Part shown: positions 16,669-24,726 of the stretch, piece by piece
Position numbering within the stretch: position 1 is the first letter of the stretch
How the letters are laid out: every line of letters starts with the position of its first letter
Assembly: GCF_014202995.1 (NCBI RefSeq)
Contig: NZ_JACHIA010000006.1
Location: 62,001 to 126,000, forward strand
Direction of reading: 5' to 3'
DNA: 64,000 nt
Source of the DNA: Longimicrobium terrae
Lineage (GTDB): Bacteria > Gemmatimonadota > Gemmatimonadetes > Longimicrobiales > Longimicrobiaceae
The notes under the pieces: generated by a model
Seen by the model: only the letters and a program-made list of their open reading frames with translations
Database searches by the model: none
Told to the model about the DNA's origin: nothing
Position numbers and translations under genes: made by a program

Positions 16669-17808
16669 ATGAGGGTGGCGTACTTCACCGAAAGCCTGCT
16701 GCCGCACGTGGACGGCGTGTCGCGCACACTGGCCCAGCTCTTCGGCTTTCTGGAGCAGCGGGGGGTGGAGTTCCGCGTGTACTCGCCGTTCGTGCCCGGG
16801 CCGGAGGTGTCGTGGAGCGCGCGCGTGCGCCCCGTGAAGTACGTACGATTTCCGCTGTATCCGGACTATCGCGTGAGCATTCCGTTCGGCCCGGGGATGG
16901 CGCGCGAGTTGGACGCGTACCGGCCGGACCTCGTCCACCTGGTGAGCCCCACGCCCATGGCGTCGCGCGCGGCCGGATGGGCGGAAAAGCGTGGGATCCC
17001 CGTCGTCAGCAGCTTTCACACGCACTTCGTCTCGTACTTTCGCTACTACGGCGCGCCCCGGCTGGAGCCGTTCGGGTGGCGGATGATGCGGCGGTTCTAC
17101 GCGCGCTCACGCAAGGTGTACGTACCGTCGGAAAGCATGATCCGCGAGCTGCACCAGCACGGAATCCACAACACCGAACCGTGGTCGCGCGGCATTGATC
17201 TGGCCCGCTTCTCGCCCGAGCACCGCAGCCCGGAACTGCGCCGCCTGGCCGGCGCGGACGACACGCCCATCGTGCTGATGGTGAGCCGCCTGGTGAAGGA
17301 AAAGGACATGGCGGACCTGGTGCGCATGGAGCAGGCGCTGCGCAGGGACGGAAACCGCCACCGCCTGGTGCTCGTAGGGGACGGGCCGATGCGCGGCGAG
17401 CTGGAATCCGCGCTCCCCGGCGCTTTTTTCGCCGGGCACCAGAGCGGTGCCGACCTCGCGCGCTGGTACGCGTCCGGCGATGTCTTCGTCTTTCCTTCGA
17501 CGACGGAAACGTTCGGCAACGTGGTGCTGGAAGCGCAGGCGTCCGGCCTGCCCACCGTGGTGGTGAACCGCGGTGGCCCGCCGGACCTCGTCGATCCGGG
17601 ACAGACGGGCTTCATCGCCCGCGCCAACGACCCGGAAGACCTGGCCGCGCACGTCCAGCGCCTGCTCGCCGACCCCGCGGAGCGGGCGCGCATGGGCGCC
17701 CGGGCACGAGACGCCGCCCGCGCGCGCGACTGGTCCGTCATCAACGGACGGCTCGTGGACAGCTACGCGCGGGTCATTGCCGACCACCCCTCGCCCCTCC
17801 GCCGATGA
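16669..17808 (+). CDS. GT4-family glycosyltransferase
   Basis: A 379-residue retaining glycosyltransferase with two Rossmann domains. The N-terminal MRVAYFTESLLPHVDGVSRT motif and FHTHFVSYFRYYG are typical of GT4 enzymes of the MGDG-synthase/PimB/MgtA type, which add hexoses to membrane lipids. The donor domain has VLMVSRLVKEKDM and the E-x7-E signature (ETFGNVVLE) within FPSTTETFGNVVLEAQASG. It overlaps the next gene by four bases (ATGA); that gene is a lysylphosphatidylglycerol-synthase-TM-type membrane protein, so the pair may act in glycolipid synthesis and transport. The sugar and acceptor are not known. ATG 16669 is chosen because the conserved N-terminal strand begins there. Confidence 0.88.
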   Translation: MRVAYFTESLLPHVDGVSRTLAQLFGFLEQRGVEFRVYSPFVPGPEVSWSARVRPVKYVRFPLYPDYRVSIPFGPGMARELDAYRPDLVHLVSPTPMASRAAGWAEKRGIPVVSSFHTHFVSYFRYYGAPRLEPFGWRMMRRFYARSRKVYVPSESMIRELHQHGIHNTEPWSRGIDLARFSPEHRSPELRRLAGADDTPIVLMVSRLVKEKDMADLVRMEQALRRDGNRHRLVLVGDGPMRGELESALPGAFFAGHQSGADLARWYASGDVFVFPSTTETFGNVVLEAQASGLPTVVVNRGGPPDLVDPGQTGFIARANDPEDLAAHVQRLLADPAERARMGARARDAARARDWSVINGRLVDSYARVIADHPSPLRR

Positions 17809-18899
17809 AGCCCGAGGCCGGCCCGCAGGCGTCTTCCCCCGGAACCATCTCCCGCACGCTGGACCGGGTGCTGCGCACGGCGCTGTTCCTGGTGCCGTTC
17901 GGCGTGCTGGGCAACCTGGCGCTCAGCTGGATCGCCACGGACCACGACGTCCTGCGCAACCTGGGCGCGCTGGACCGGCGCTACCTGTACCTGGCCATTC
18001 TGCTGGCCCTGTTTCCCTGGGTCACCAACACCCTGCGGCTGCTGATCTGGGCGCGCTTCATCGGGCACCGTGTCAGCTTTCGCGACATGTTCCGCGTCAC
18101 TCTCGGCGCGGAGCTGACCTCGTCCGTCTTTCCGACGTCGTCCGGCGGCGAGGTGTTCCGCTGGGGGATGATGGTGCAGAAAGGGATTCCGCAGGGGCAC
18201 GCGGCCTCCATCGTCACGCTGGGCTACCTGGAAGACATGATGTTCTTTCTGGTCGCCATCCCCGCGTCCGTCATCATCTCGCGCGCGTGGGAGCTGCCGG
18301 TGCTGCGGTCGCTGGGCGGGCAGATGCGCGGGCAGGCGCTTTCCGTCATCGCGGGAATCGTCGCGGCCGTGCTGCTGGTGTGGCTGCTGTCGCGAATGTT
18401 GATGGCGGGGCGGTTGGGCGATGGGCTGCGCCGCCGCGGGCTGCGCTGGGCGGCCAAGTTCAAGCGGCGGATGCGCAAGACGATGCACGACTTCCGCGGC
18501 GTGTACCGGCTGGTGGTGCGCCGGGGCAAGAGCCGCTTCGCGCTCACCGTGCTCATCACCGCCGTCCAGTGGGCGTGCCGCTACTCGGTGGTGACGGCGC
18601 TGGCCTTCTTTCTGGGCGCGCGGGTGGACCCGGTGCTCTTCTTTCTGCTGCAGTGGGTGATCTTCACGTTGATGATCTTCATCCCCACGCCGGGCGCGTC
18701 GGGCGGGGCGGAGGCGGCGTTCTACCTGGTGTACGGCGCGCTGATGCCGGCGGGGCTCATCGGCATCGCCACGGCGGGATGGCGGATGCTGACGTTCTAC
18801 CTGAGCCTGGCGCTGGGATCCATCATCTTTCTGATCTTCAACATCGCGGACGCGCGTACCCGAAGACTGCGGCGGCAGGCCATTTCAGAGGGCGGCTAA
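17805..18899 (+). CDS. Lysylphosphatidylglycerol synthase TM-domain (UPF0104) protein
   Basis: A 364-residue integral membrane protein with about eight transmembrane helices. It has the hallmark TPGASGGAEAAFYLVYG motif near residues 288-305 and the ELTSSVFPTSSGGEVFRWGMM block at about 101-121, both typical of the LPG_synthase_TM/UPF0104 family. It has the flippase-like membrane part only; the soluble aminoacyl-transferase domain of MprF is absent. It is translationally coupled to the glycosyltransferase (ATGA overlap), which suggests it moves or presents the lipid product. That functional link is inferred. Confidence 0.85.
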   Translation: MKPEAGPQASSPGTISRTLDRVLRTALFLVPFGVLGNLALSWIATDHDVLRNLGALDRRYLYLAILLALFPWVTNTLRLLIWARFIGHRVSFRDMFRVTLGAELTSSVFPTSSGGEVFRWGMMVQKGIPQGHAASIVTLGYLEDMMFFLVAIPASVIISRAWELPVLRSLGGQMRGQALSVIAGIVAAVLLVWLLSRMLMAGRLGDGLRRRGLRWAAKFKRRMRKTMHDFRGVYRLVVRRGKSRFALTVLITAVQWACRYSVVTALAFFLGARVDPVLFFLLQWVIFTLMIFIPTPGASGGAEAAFYLVYGALMPAGLIGIATAGWRMLTFYLSLALGSIIFLIFNIADARTRRLRRQAISEGG

Positions 18900-18947
18900 A
18901 CACGAGATTAGCAACAGGTTAACTTGGCTCCGAACGGGTCCGGACCC

Positions 18948-18975
18948 TCGACAAACGCCCTTCATGCCGTTAGAT
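18948..18975 (+). promoter_or_regulatory. Candidate promoter of the ECF sigma gene
   Basis: TCGACA (18948-18953), 16 bases, TTAGAT (18970-18975), ending 7 bases before the ATG. It shares the GTTAGATTG core with the promoter-like site at 14129-14156. If used, the leader would be almost absent. Confidence 0.42.
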
Positions 18976-18982
18976 TGGGAGC

Positions 18983-19696
18983 ATGAAAACCGCTATCGAT
19001 CTCAGCAAGACGGCGGCGCTTTTCGAGGCGCCCACGCATGCTCCGCTCCGGAACGTGCGCACGGACCGCGTTCGCCAGGGCTTGGGCGACGTGCAGCCGC
19101 ACCGCGAATCGTTGCGCGGCATGGCGGACGAGGAGCTGTTTCAGCGATATACCGAAGGCGACCAGGCCGGTTTCCGCGTCCTGGTGGAACGATATGAGCC
19201 GCGCATTCAGGGCTTTCTGCGCAAGCGGCTGAACGACGAGGAGCGCGTGGCGGACCTTACGCAGGACACCTTCCTGCGCATTCACCGCGCGCGTGAAAGC
19301 TACGATCCGGCGCGCAAGTTTTCGACGTGGATCCACACGATCGCGAACAACCTGCTCAAGAACGAGTTCCGCAACCGTTCGCGGCGGCGGGAGACGGCGT
19401 TCTCGGAGCTTCGCCCCGACGCGAGTGCGTCCGGTGCGGCGGCGCGTCCGGTGGAGTTCGCCAGCGGCGGCGCGGATCCTTCGCGCGAGGCCTATCGCAG
19501 CGAGCTGCGCAAGGCGATTGACGCCGCGATCGAGATGATGGACGAGCACCACCGCATTCCGTTCGTGATGCGCGAGGTGGAGGACCGTACCTACGAGGAA
19601 ATCGCCGAGGAGATCGGCATTCCCGTGGGCACGGTCAAGAGCCGCCTGAACCGGGCGCGGAACTCGTTCCGCACGCTGCTCCCGGTTCCGGTGTGA
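18983..19696 (+). CDS. ECF-type RNA polymerase sigma factor
   Basis: A 237-residue group IV sigma factor. An unconserved N-terminal extension of about 45 residues precedes region 2 (DEELFQRYTEGDQAGFRVLVERYEPRIQGFLRKRLNDEE, then LTQDTFLRIHRARESYDPARKFSTWIHTIANNLLKNEFR, which forms -10 recognition). A linker leads to region 4 (IEMMDEHHRIPFVMREVEDRTYEEIAEEIGIPVGTVKSRLNRAR), the helix-turn-helix that reads the -35 element. No anti-sigma gene is adjacent: the flanking genes are a membrane protein upstream and a metal transporter after a terminator. Regulation may therefore be transcriptional or through the N-terminal extension. The target regulon is unknown. Confidence 0.93.
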   Translation: MKTAIDLSKTAALFEAPTHAPLRNVRTDRVRQGLGDVQPHRESLRGMADEELFQRYTEGDQAGFRVLVERYEPRIQGFLRKRLNDEERVADLTQDTFLRIHRARESYDPARKFSTWIHTIANNLLKNEFRNRSRRRETAFSELRPDASASGAAARPVEFASGGADPSREAYRSELRKAIDAAIEMMDEHHRIPFVMREVEDRTYEEIAEEIGIPVGTVKSRLNRARNSFRTLLPVPV

Positions 19697-19718
19697 CCTG
19701 AACCCTCGTCTGCTTTCC

Positions 19719-19758
19719 AGAAGCCCGCTTCGACCCCGGTCGGAGCGGGCTTCTTTTT
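19719..19758 (+). terminator. Rho-independent terminator of the sigma gene
   Basis: A 16-bp stem AGAAGCCCGCTTCGAC / GTCGGAGCGGGCTTCT with one G-T pair, followed by five T. Confidence 0.9.
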
Positions 19759-19774
19759 ATCCGCAAACAGAAAA

Positions 19775-19912
19775 TCTCACGCAGAGCAGCAGAGGAGCAG
19801 AGAACACCCGTTGTCCTCTGCTCCTCTGCTGCTCTGCGTGATCGTTTTCTCTTGCTGTTCCTCCGTGACCTCCGTGCATCCTCCGTGACCTCCGTGTGAA
19901 ACGGCAGTTGCG
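19775..19912. repeat. Family G long palindrome, copy 2
   Basis: The inverted repeat CTCACGCAGAGCAGCAGAGG ... CCTCTGCTGCTCTGCGTGA is followed by TCCGTGACCTCCGTGCATCC direct repeats and GTGTGAAACGGCAGTTGCGG, colinear with the copy at 16365. Confidence 0.87.
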
Positions 19913-19968
19913 GAATTTTCTGCACGAACGTTGCACAGCGCCGCGCAGCCGTATCGTTCGGCGTACCC

Positions 19969-20025
19969 TTGACGTCAGCGGGCGCACGGGGTACACTCGC
20001 AGAGTGGAATTTAAATCTGCTTAAA
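19969..20025 (+). promoter_or_regulatory. Promoter and candidate metal-repressor operator of the ABC operon
   Basis: TTGACG (19969-19974) is 17 bases from TACACT (19992-19997), a good vegetative-type promoter. About 12 bases beyond the -10 lies a short AT-rich dyad, TTTAA-N6-TTAAA (20010-20025), the only such stretch nearby. Its place over the start region is where a DtxR/MntR- or Fur-type repressor would block transcription. The operator role is inferred. Confidence 0.6.
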
Positions 20026-20055
20026 ACTGGATTTTGAATCGTGCGGGAATACGGG

Positions 20056-20997
20056 ATGCGGTGGAGGGGATGGGCGGCGCTGCTGCTGGCGTTTGTGGCG
20101 GGGTGCGCGCCGCCGGAGCCCAAGGAGGCGGCCGGCCGGCTGAACGTGGTCACGACGGTGGGGATGATCGCCGACGTGGTGCGCGAGGTGGGCGGGCCGT
20201 ACGTGCACGTCACGGGGCTCATGGGCCCGGGCGTGGACCCGCACCTGTACAAGGCCAGCGAGGGTGACGTGCGCCGCCTGTACCGCGCGGACGTCGTGTT
20301 CTACGGCGGGCTGCACCTGGAAGCCCGCATGGCCGAGGTGCTGGAAGAGATGGGGACGCGGACGACCGTCGTCGCGGTGACGGATTCCGTGCCCCGCACC
20401 CTGCTGCGCCGCCCCGCCGCCTTCGCCGGCAACTACGATCCGCACGTGTGGTTCGACGTGCGGATGTGGGAAACCACGGTCGGCGTGATCGCCGCCACGC
20501 TGGCAAACGCCGATCCGGCGCACGCGGCGCAGTTCCGCGCCAACGCCGCGGCGTACCGCATCCGCCTGGCGGAACTCGACCGGTACGTGCGGCGGCAGGC
20601 GGCGCGCGTGCCGGCGGAAAAGCGCGTGCTGATCACCGCGCACGATGCATTCAACTACTTCGGGCGGGCGTACGGCTTCGAGGTGCGCGGGCTGCAGGGC
20701 ATCAGCACGGCGGCGGAGGCGGGGACGGGAGACGTGCAGGAACTGGCGGACTTCATTGCCCGGCGCCGCATTCCCGCGGTGTTCGTGGAAACATCCATCG
20801 CGCCGCGCACCATTCAGGCGGTGCAGGAGGCGGTGCGCTCCCGCGGCTTCGACGTGCGCATCGGCGGATCGCTGTACTCCGACGCGCTCGGCAGCCCCGG
20901 TTCGGAGGCGGCCACCTATCCCGGCATGGTAAAGCACAACATCGACACCATCGTGGGCGCGCTGCTGCGCGACCCTCAAGGAGCACCCGGTTCATGA
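20056..20997 (+). CDS. Metal ABC transporter substrate-binding lipoprotein (Mn/Fe/Zn cluster A-I)
   Basis: An extracytoplasmic metal receptor of 313 residues. [17 protein letters not shown] is a lipoprotein signal (Cys17). Ligand-type positions can be followed: His in [10 protein letters not shown], His in YDPHVWFD, Glu in [10 protein letters not shown] and Asp in [10 protein letters not shown] His-His-Glu-Asp set and the lack of a His-rich loop argue for Mn or Fe rather than Zn, but this is not decisive. I prefer ATG 20056 because it gives a cleaner signal peptide; an in-frame GTG at 20041 is possible. First gene of a four-gene operon; its stop overlaps the ATPase start (ATGA). Confidence 0.9.
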   Translation: MRWRGWAALLLAFVAGCAPPEPKEAAGRLNVVTTVGMIADVVREVGGPYVHVTGLMGPGVDPHLYKASEGDVRRLYRADVVFYGGLHLEARMAEVLEEMGTRTTVVAVTDSVPRTLLRRPAAFAGNYDPHVWFDVRMWETTVGVIAATLANADPAHAAQFRANAAAYRIRLAELDRYVRRQAARVPAEKRVLITAHDAFNYFGRAYGFEVRGLQGISTAAEAGTGDVQELADFIARRRIPAVFVETSIAPRTIQAVQEAVRSRGFDVRIGGSLYSDALGSPGSEAATYPGMVKHNIDTIVGALLRDPQGAPGS

Positions 20998-21797
20998 ACG
21001 ACGACCAGACGCCCGCCATCGAGGTGAACGACCTCACGGTGGCGTATCGAGAAAAACCCGTGCTGTGGGACGTGGACCTGCAGGTGCCCCGCGGCGTGCT
21101 GATGGCCATCGTAGGGCCCAACGGCGCGGGCAAGTCCACGCTCATCAAGGCGATGCTCGGCCTCGTGCGCGCGGCGGCGGGAGAAGTGCTCGTCCACGGC
21201 CGCCCATACGCGGAGCAGCGGCGCCAGGTGGCGTACGTGCCCCAGCGCGGCAGCGTGGACTGGGACTTCCCCACCAGCGTGCTGGACGTGGTGATGATGG
21301 GGTGCTACGGCCAGCTGGGCTGGCTGCGGCGGCCGGGCAGGCGCGAGCGCGAAGCGGCGATGGCGGCCTTGGAGCAGGTGGCCATGCAGGACTACGCCGA
21401 CCGGCAGATCAGCCAGCTGTCCGGCGGCCAGCAGCAGCGCGTCTTTCTTGCCCGCGCGCTGGTGCAGAAGGCCGGGTTGTACCTGATGGACGAGCCGTTC
21501 CAGGGCGTGGACGCCAAGACGGAGCGCGCCATCGTTTCCGTCCTGCAGAACCTGCGGGCGGATGGAAAGACGGTGGTCGTCGTTCACCACGACCTGGAGA
21601 CGGTGCCGGACTACTTCGATTCCGTGCTGCTCCTTAACGTCCGCCGGATCGCCGCCGGGCCGGTGCAGGAGGTGTTCACGGAAGAGAACCTGCGGCTGAC
21701 GTACGGCGGGCGCGCGCCGCTGCTGCAGCGCTCTCCCGTGCGCGGCCCGCGCCTGCACGACGATACGAATCCCGCCACGCACATGGCGGCGGACTGA
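20994..21797 (+). CDS. Metal ABC transporter ATP-binding protein
   Basis: The ATPase of the Mn/Fe/Zn importer, 267 residues, on the inner face of the membrane. Walker A is GPNGAGKST (about 41-49), the Q-loop is [15 protein letters not shown], the signature is LSGGQQQR, Walker B is [12 protein letters not shown], and the H-loop is VVVHHDLE. The VPQR...DWDFP stretch is typical of the MntB/ZnuC/SitB group. It overlaps the receptor gene by four bases and the first permease by one (TGATG), so the whole operon is tightly coupled. A ribosome site (AAGGAG at about 20979) is visible. A C-terminal tail of about 25 residues extends past the usual end. Confidence 0.94.
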   Translation: MNDDQTPAIEVNDLTVAYREKPVLWDVDLQVPRGVLMAIVGPNGAGKSTLIKAMLGLVRAAAGEVLVHGRPYAEQRRQVAYVPQRGSVDWDFPTSVLDVVMMGCYGQLGWLRRPGRREREAAMAALEQVAMQDYADRQISQLSGGQQQRVFLARALVQKAGLYLMDEPFQGVDAKTERAIVSVLQNLRADGKTVVVVHHDLETVPDYFDSVLLLNVRRIAAGPVQEVFTEENLRLTYGGRAPLLQRSPVRGPRLHDDTNPATHMAAD

Positions 21798-22906
21798 TGA
21801 ACTTCTGGACCGACTACACACTGCGCATCGTGGCGCTGGGCGCGGCGGCGCTGGGATTGACCAGCGGCGCGCTCGGCAGCTTCGCCGTCCTGCGCAAGCA
21901 GAGCCTGCTGGGCGACGCCATCAGCCACGCGGCGCTGCCGGGGATCGCGCTCGCCTTTCTGCTCACGGGGAGCAAGGCGCCGCTCGTCCTCGTGGCGGGT
22001 GCGGGAGTGGCGGGATGGGTGGGGACGCTGGTGGTGATGAGGATCGTCAACGCGACGCGCATCAAGGAAGACAGTGCGCTGGGGATCGTGCTGGCCGTCT
22101 TCTTCGGCTTCGGGCTCGTGCTGCTGACGCTGATTCAGAAGCGGCCGGACGCCAGCCAGGCGGGGCTGGACCGCTTTCTGTTCGGCCAGGCGGCGACGCT
22201 GCTGCAGCGCGACGTGCTGATCATCTCCGTGCTGGGCGGCATCGCGCTGCTGGTGGCGGCGATCTTCTGGAAGGAGTTCAAGCTCCTGTCGTTCGATCCG
22301 GACTTCGCCACCAGCATCGGGTTGCCGGTGCGCATGCTGGACATCGTGCTGACGTCGGTGCTGGTGCTGTCCATCGTCATCGGCCTGCAGACGGTGGGCG
22401 TGGTGCTGATGAGCGCCATGGTCGTGGCCCCCGCGGCCGCGGCTCGCCAGTGGACGGACCGGCTGGGGCGGATGGTGGTGCTGGCCGGTGGATTCGGCGC
22501 GCTGGCGGGCGTCTCCGGCGCGGTGATCAGCAGCGCCGCGCGGCACGTGCCCACCGGACCGACCATCGTGCTGTGCCTGACGGTGCTGGTGCTGTTTTCG
22601 ATGGCGTTCGCGCCCACGCGCGGGCTGGTGTGGGCCGGGGTGCGGCAGGCGCGCAACCGGCGGACGCTGCACATGCATTCCGTGCTGGCGGATCTGCAGA
22701 CACTGGCGCTGCAGCACCCGGAGCAGGAGCGCGGGCACGCCACGGCGGTGCTGGAGGTGGCGCACCCGGGCGCGCTTCACGAACTGCGCGAGCTGGAGCA
22801 GCGCGGGTGGGCGCGGCGGCGGGGCGACGACTGGGCCATCACGGAGGATGGACGCAGGGAAGCCGCCACGCACGGGCGCGGCGCGGACTACGAGGAGGAG
22901 CAGTGA
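21797..22906 (+). CDS. Metal ABC transporter permease with C-terminal winged-helix-like extension (1)
   Basis: The first of two membrane subunits of the metal importer. Residues 1-280 form about eight transmembrane helices with the ABC-3 family blocks LRKQSLLGDAISHAALPGIA (near 32-51) and LQTVGVVLMSAMVVAPAAAARQW (coupling region). Residues about 285-369 are soluble and helical. The stretch LADLQTLALQ...ALHELRELEQRGWARRRGDDWAITEDGRREA has the helix-helix-wing rhythm of DtxR/IDR-type winged helices (LE..GW, then a beta hairpin, then IT..G...A). Such fusions are known from chlamydial YtgCR, where the tail is a metal-dependent repressor. Length 369 versus about 290 for plain permeases. Confidence 0.88.
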   Translation: MNFWTDYTLRIVALGAAALGLTSGALGSFAVLRKQSLLGDAISHAALPGIALAFLLTGSKAPLVLVAGAGVAGWVGTLVVMRIVNATRIKEDSALGIVLAVFFGFGLVLLTLIQKRPDASQAGLDRFLFGQAATLLQRDVLIISVLGGIALLVAAIFWKEFKLLSFDPDFATSIGLPVRMLDIVLTSVLVLSIVIGLQTVGVVLMSAMVVAPAAAARQWTDRLGRMVVLAGGFGALAGVSGAVISSAARHVPTGPTIVLCLTVLVLFSMAFAPTRGLVWAGVRQARNRRTLHMHSVLADLQTLALQHPEQERGHATAVLEVAHPGALHELRELEQRGWARRRGDDWAITEDGRREAATHGRGADYEEEQ

Positions 22907-24021
22907 TGGTGCCCGAGCAGGAGATCCAGTGGATCGCCGCCCTCACCGCCGCGGCGTGCGCGCTGCCCGGCGTGTTTCTCGTGCTGCGGCGGATGGCGCT
23001 GATGAGCGACGCCATCAGCCACGCCATTCTGCTGGGCATCGTCCTGGGCTTCTTCGCCACCCAGAACCTCGCGTCGCCGCTGCTGGTGGTGGCCGCGGCG
23101 GCCACGGGCGTGCTGACGGTGTCGCTGGTGGAGATGATCAACCGCACGCACCTGGTGCGCGAGGACGCGGCGATCGGCCTCGTCTTTCCCGCCCTGTTCA
23201 GCATCGGCGTGATTCTGATCGCGCGGTTCGCGGGGAGCGTGCACCTGGACGTGGACGCGGTGCTGCTGGGGGAACTGGCGTTTGCCCCGTTCAACCGGTG
23301 GATCGTGAACGGAACGGACCTGGGCCCGCGCACGCTCTGGCTGATGGGCGCGCTGCTGGTGCTGAACGCGGGATTCATCGCCGTGTTCTACAAGGAGCTG
23401 AAGATCACCACCTTCGACGCGGCGCTGGCGGGGACGCTGGGGTTTGCGCCCGGGCTGCTGCACTACGCGTTCATGACGCTGGTGTCGGCCACGGCGGTGG
23501 GCGCGTTTGACGCGGTGGGCTCCGTGCTCGTCGTGGCGCTGATGATTGCGCCGCCCGCAGCCGCCTACCTGCTCACGGACCGGCTGCCGGTGATGATCGG
23601 GCTGAGCGTGGGGCTGGGCGTGCTGAGTTCGCTGGCGGGATACTGGACGTCGTACCTGTTCGACGTGTCCATCGCGGGGTCGATGGCCACGATGACGGGG
23701 GTGATGTTCGGCACCGTCTTTCTTTTCGCGCCGGAGCGGGGGCTGCTGGCCCTGGCGCGGCGCAGGCGGCGGCAGCGGTGGGAGTTCGCGCAGACCATGC
23801 TGGCCATCCACCTGATGAACCACGAGGACAGCGCCGAGGCGGACCGCGAGAACCGCGAGTCGCACCTGCACGGGCACCTGCGGTGGAACGAGGATTTCGC
23901 GCAGCGGGTGGTGCGGCGGGCGGAGGGGAGCGGATGGCTGGACCGTACGGATGGCGACACCCTGCGCCTGACGGACCGCGGCCGCGTCGCCGCGCGCGAG
24001 GCGATCGGGATCACGAGCTAG
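22906..24021 (+). CDS. Metal ABC transporter permease with C-terminal winged-helix-like extension (2)
   Basis: The second permease, 371 residues, paralogous to the preceding one. The membrane part (about 1-290) has LRRMALMSDAISHAILLGIVLG and DAVGSVLVVALMIAPPAAAYLL, the two conserved ABC-3 blocks. The C-terminal 80 residues are soluble, with VRRAEGSGWLDRTDGDTLRLTDRGRVAAREA again resembling the wing end of an IDR-type helix-turn-helix, preceded by a His/Glu-rich segment (MNHEDSAEADRENRESHLHGH). The start ATG overlaps the preceding stop (TGATG). No terminator was seen after it; repeats follow at once. Two different permeases imply a heterodimeric channel as in MntCD/SitCD. Confidence 0.88.
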   Translation: MVPEQEIQWIAALTAAACALPGVFLVLRRMALMSDAISHAILLGIVLGFFATQNLASPLLVVAAAATGVLTVSLVEMINRTHLVREDAAIGLVFPALFSIGVILIARFAGSVHLDVDAVLLGELAFAPFNRWIVNGTDLGPRTLWLMGALLVLNAGFIAVFYKELKITTFDAALAGTLGFAPGLLHYAFMTLVSATAVGAFDAVGSVLVVALMIAPPAAAYLLTDRLPVMIGLSVGLGVLSSLAGYWTSYLFDVSIAGSMATMTGVMFGTVFLFAPERGLLALARRRRRQRWEFAQTMLAIHLMNHEDSAEADRENRESHLHGHLRWNEDFAQRVVRRAEGSGWLDRTDGDTLRLTDRGRVAAREAIGITS

Positions 24022-24074
24022 GGCTGGGCAGAACGTAGGAGGCGGCTAGGGTCGGCGCCTTCGGCGAAGACCAC

Positions 24075-24140
24075 GGGCGGCCCCCACCCGGGCCGGCACC
24101 ACCGGCCCACCCTCCCCCAAAAAAGACTGGGGGAGGGTTG
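24075..24140. repeat. Family C repeat, copy 2 (inverted)
   Basis: GGGCCGGCACCACCGGCCCA joined to the CCCTCCCCCA / TGGGGGAGGG stem, reverse of 9908-9970. Confidence 0.82.
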
Positions 24141-24197
24141 GCGAGGCGGACGATTCGGCGCGGGTCGCGAGCATCTCTGAGCGCCCGACCATCCGCG

Positions 24198-24275
24198 AGA
24201 GCGAATGAATTCGCCGCTCAAACAGCGGAAACCCCCGACACCAGCCGCTGGCGCGTCCGGTTCGGGGCTTCAACT
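24198..24275. repeat. Family A palindromic cassette, copy 4
   Basis: GAGAGCGAATGAATTCGCCG start, AACAGCGG centre, TTCGGGGCTTCAACTG end. Confidence 0.82.
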
Positions 24276-24515
24276 GCCTCGAGACGTGCGGCCGGGTGCC
24301 GTACCGTGCGCCGCGCTGAGGTCTCCCTTTCTCCCGCGGAGCGGGGGAGAGGGCCGGGGAGAGGGGGCCCGTCCGCGTGCATCCCAACCCGGCCTGCCAC
24401 GCCGACCTGCAGTTCTCCCCTCTCCGTGCGGCAGTTTGCACGGGGAGGGGCCGGGGGAGGGGCCCGCCCGCGGACGCACGCCGATCTCCATCGCACCCAC
24501 CGGTCTGCCGGTGCC

Positions 24516-24588
24516 GTGTGCTCCCTCTCCCACATCCGTTCGTGGGAGAGGGTCGTCGTGCGCAGCACGCGGGGTGAGGGCCACAGCC
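24516..24588. repeat. Family B repeat, copy 3
   Basis: Nearly identical to 3465-3537. Confidence 0.85.
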
Positions 24589-24726
24589 CGCAGCCGCGCA
24601 CCGATCCTCATCGCCCGGATGAATCGGCGCATGCGTGGCGGGAATGCAACCTCCGGGACCCGGACGGCACCCAACGACGAGCGCCGTTTCGTCCGCGCTC
24701 CGAAGTCTCCCCATCCCACGTTCCCG

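Larger units (their letters stand above)
24022..24726. other. Repeat-filled intergenic region
   Basis: No gene is supported. In order it holds: family C inverted (24075-24140), family A (24198-24275), a CT-rich hairpin block (24318-24370), a second hairpin block with TTTGCACGGGGAGGGGC (24409-24464), and family B (24516-24588). The order A, hairpin, hairpin, B reuses the same units as 3363-3716 but in a different arrangement. Confidence 0.75.

Noticed and set aside
16365-19912. CRISPR array at the CAGAG/TCCGTGACC repeats
   Set aside because: There are no evenly spaced direct repeats with unique spacers; the structure is a long inverted repeat with short degenerate words.
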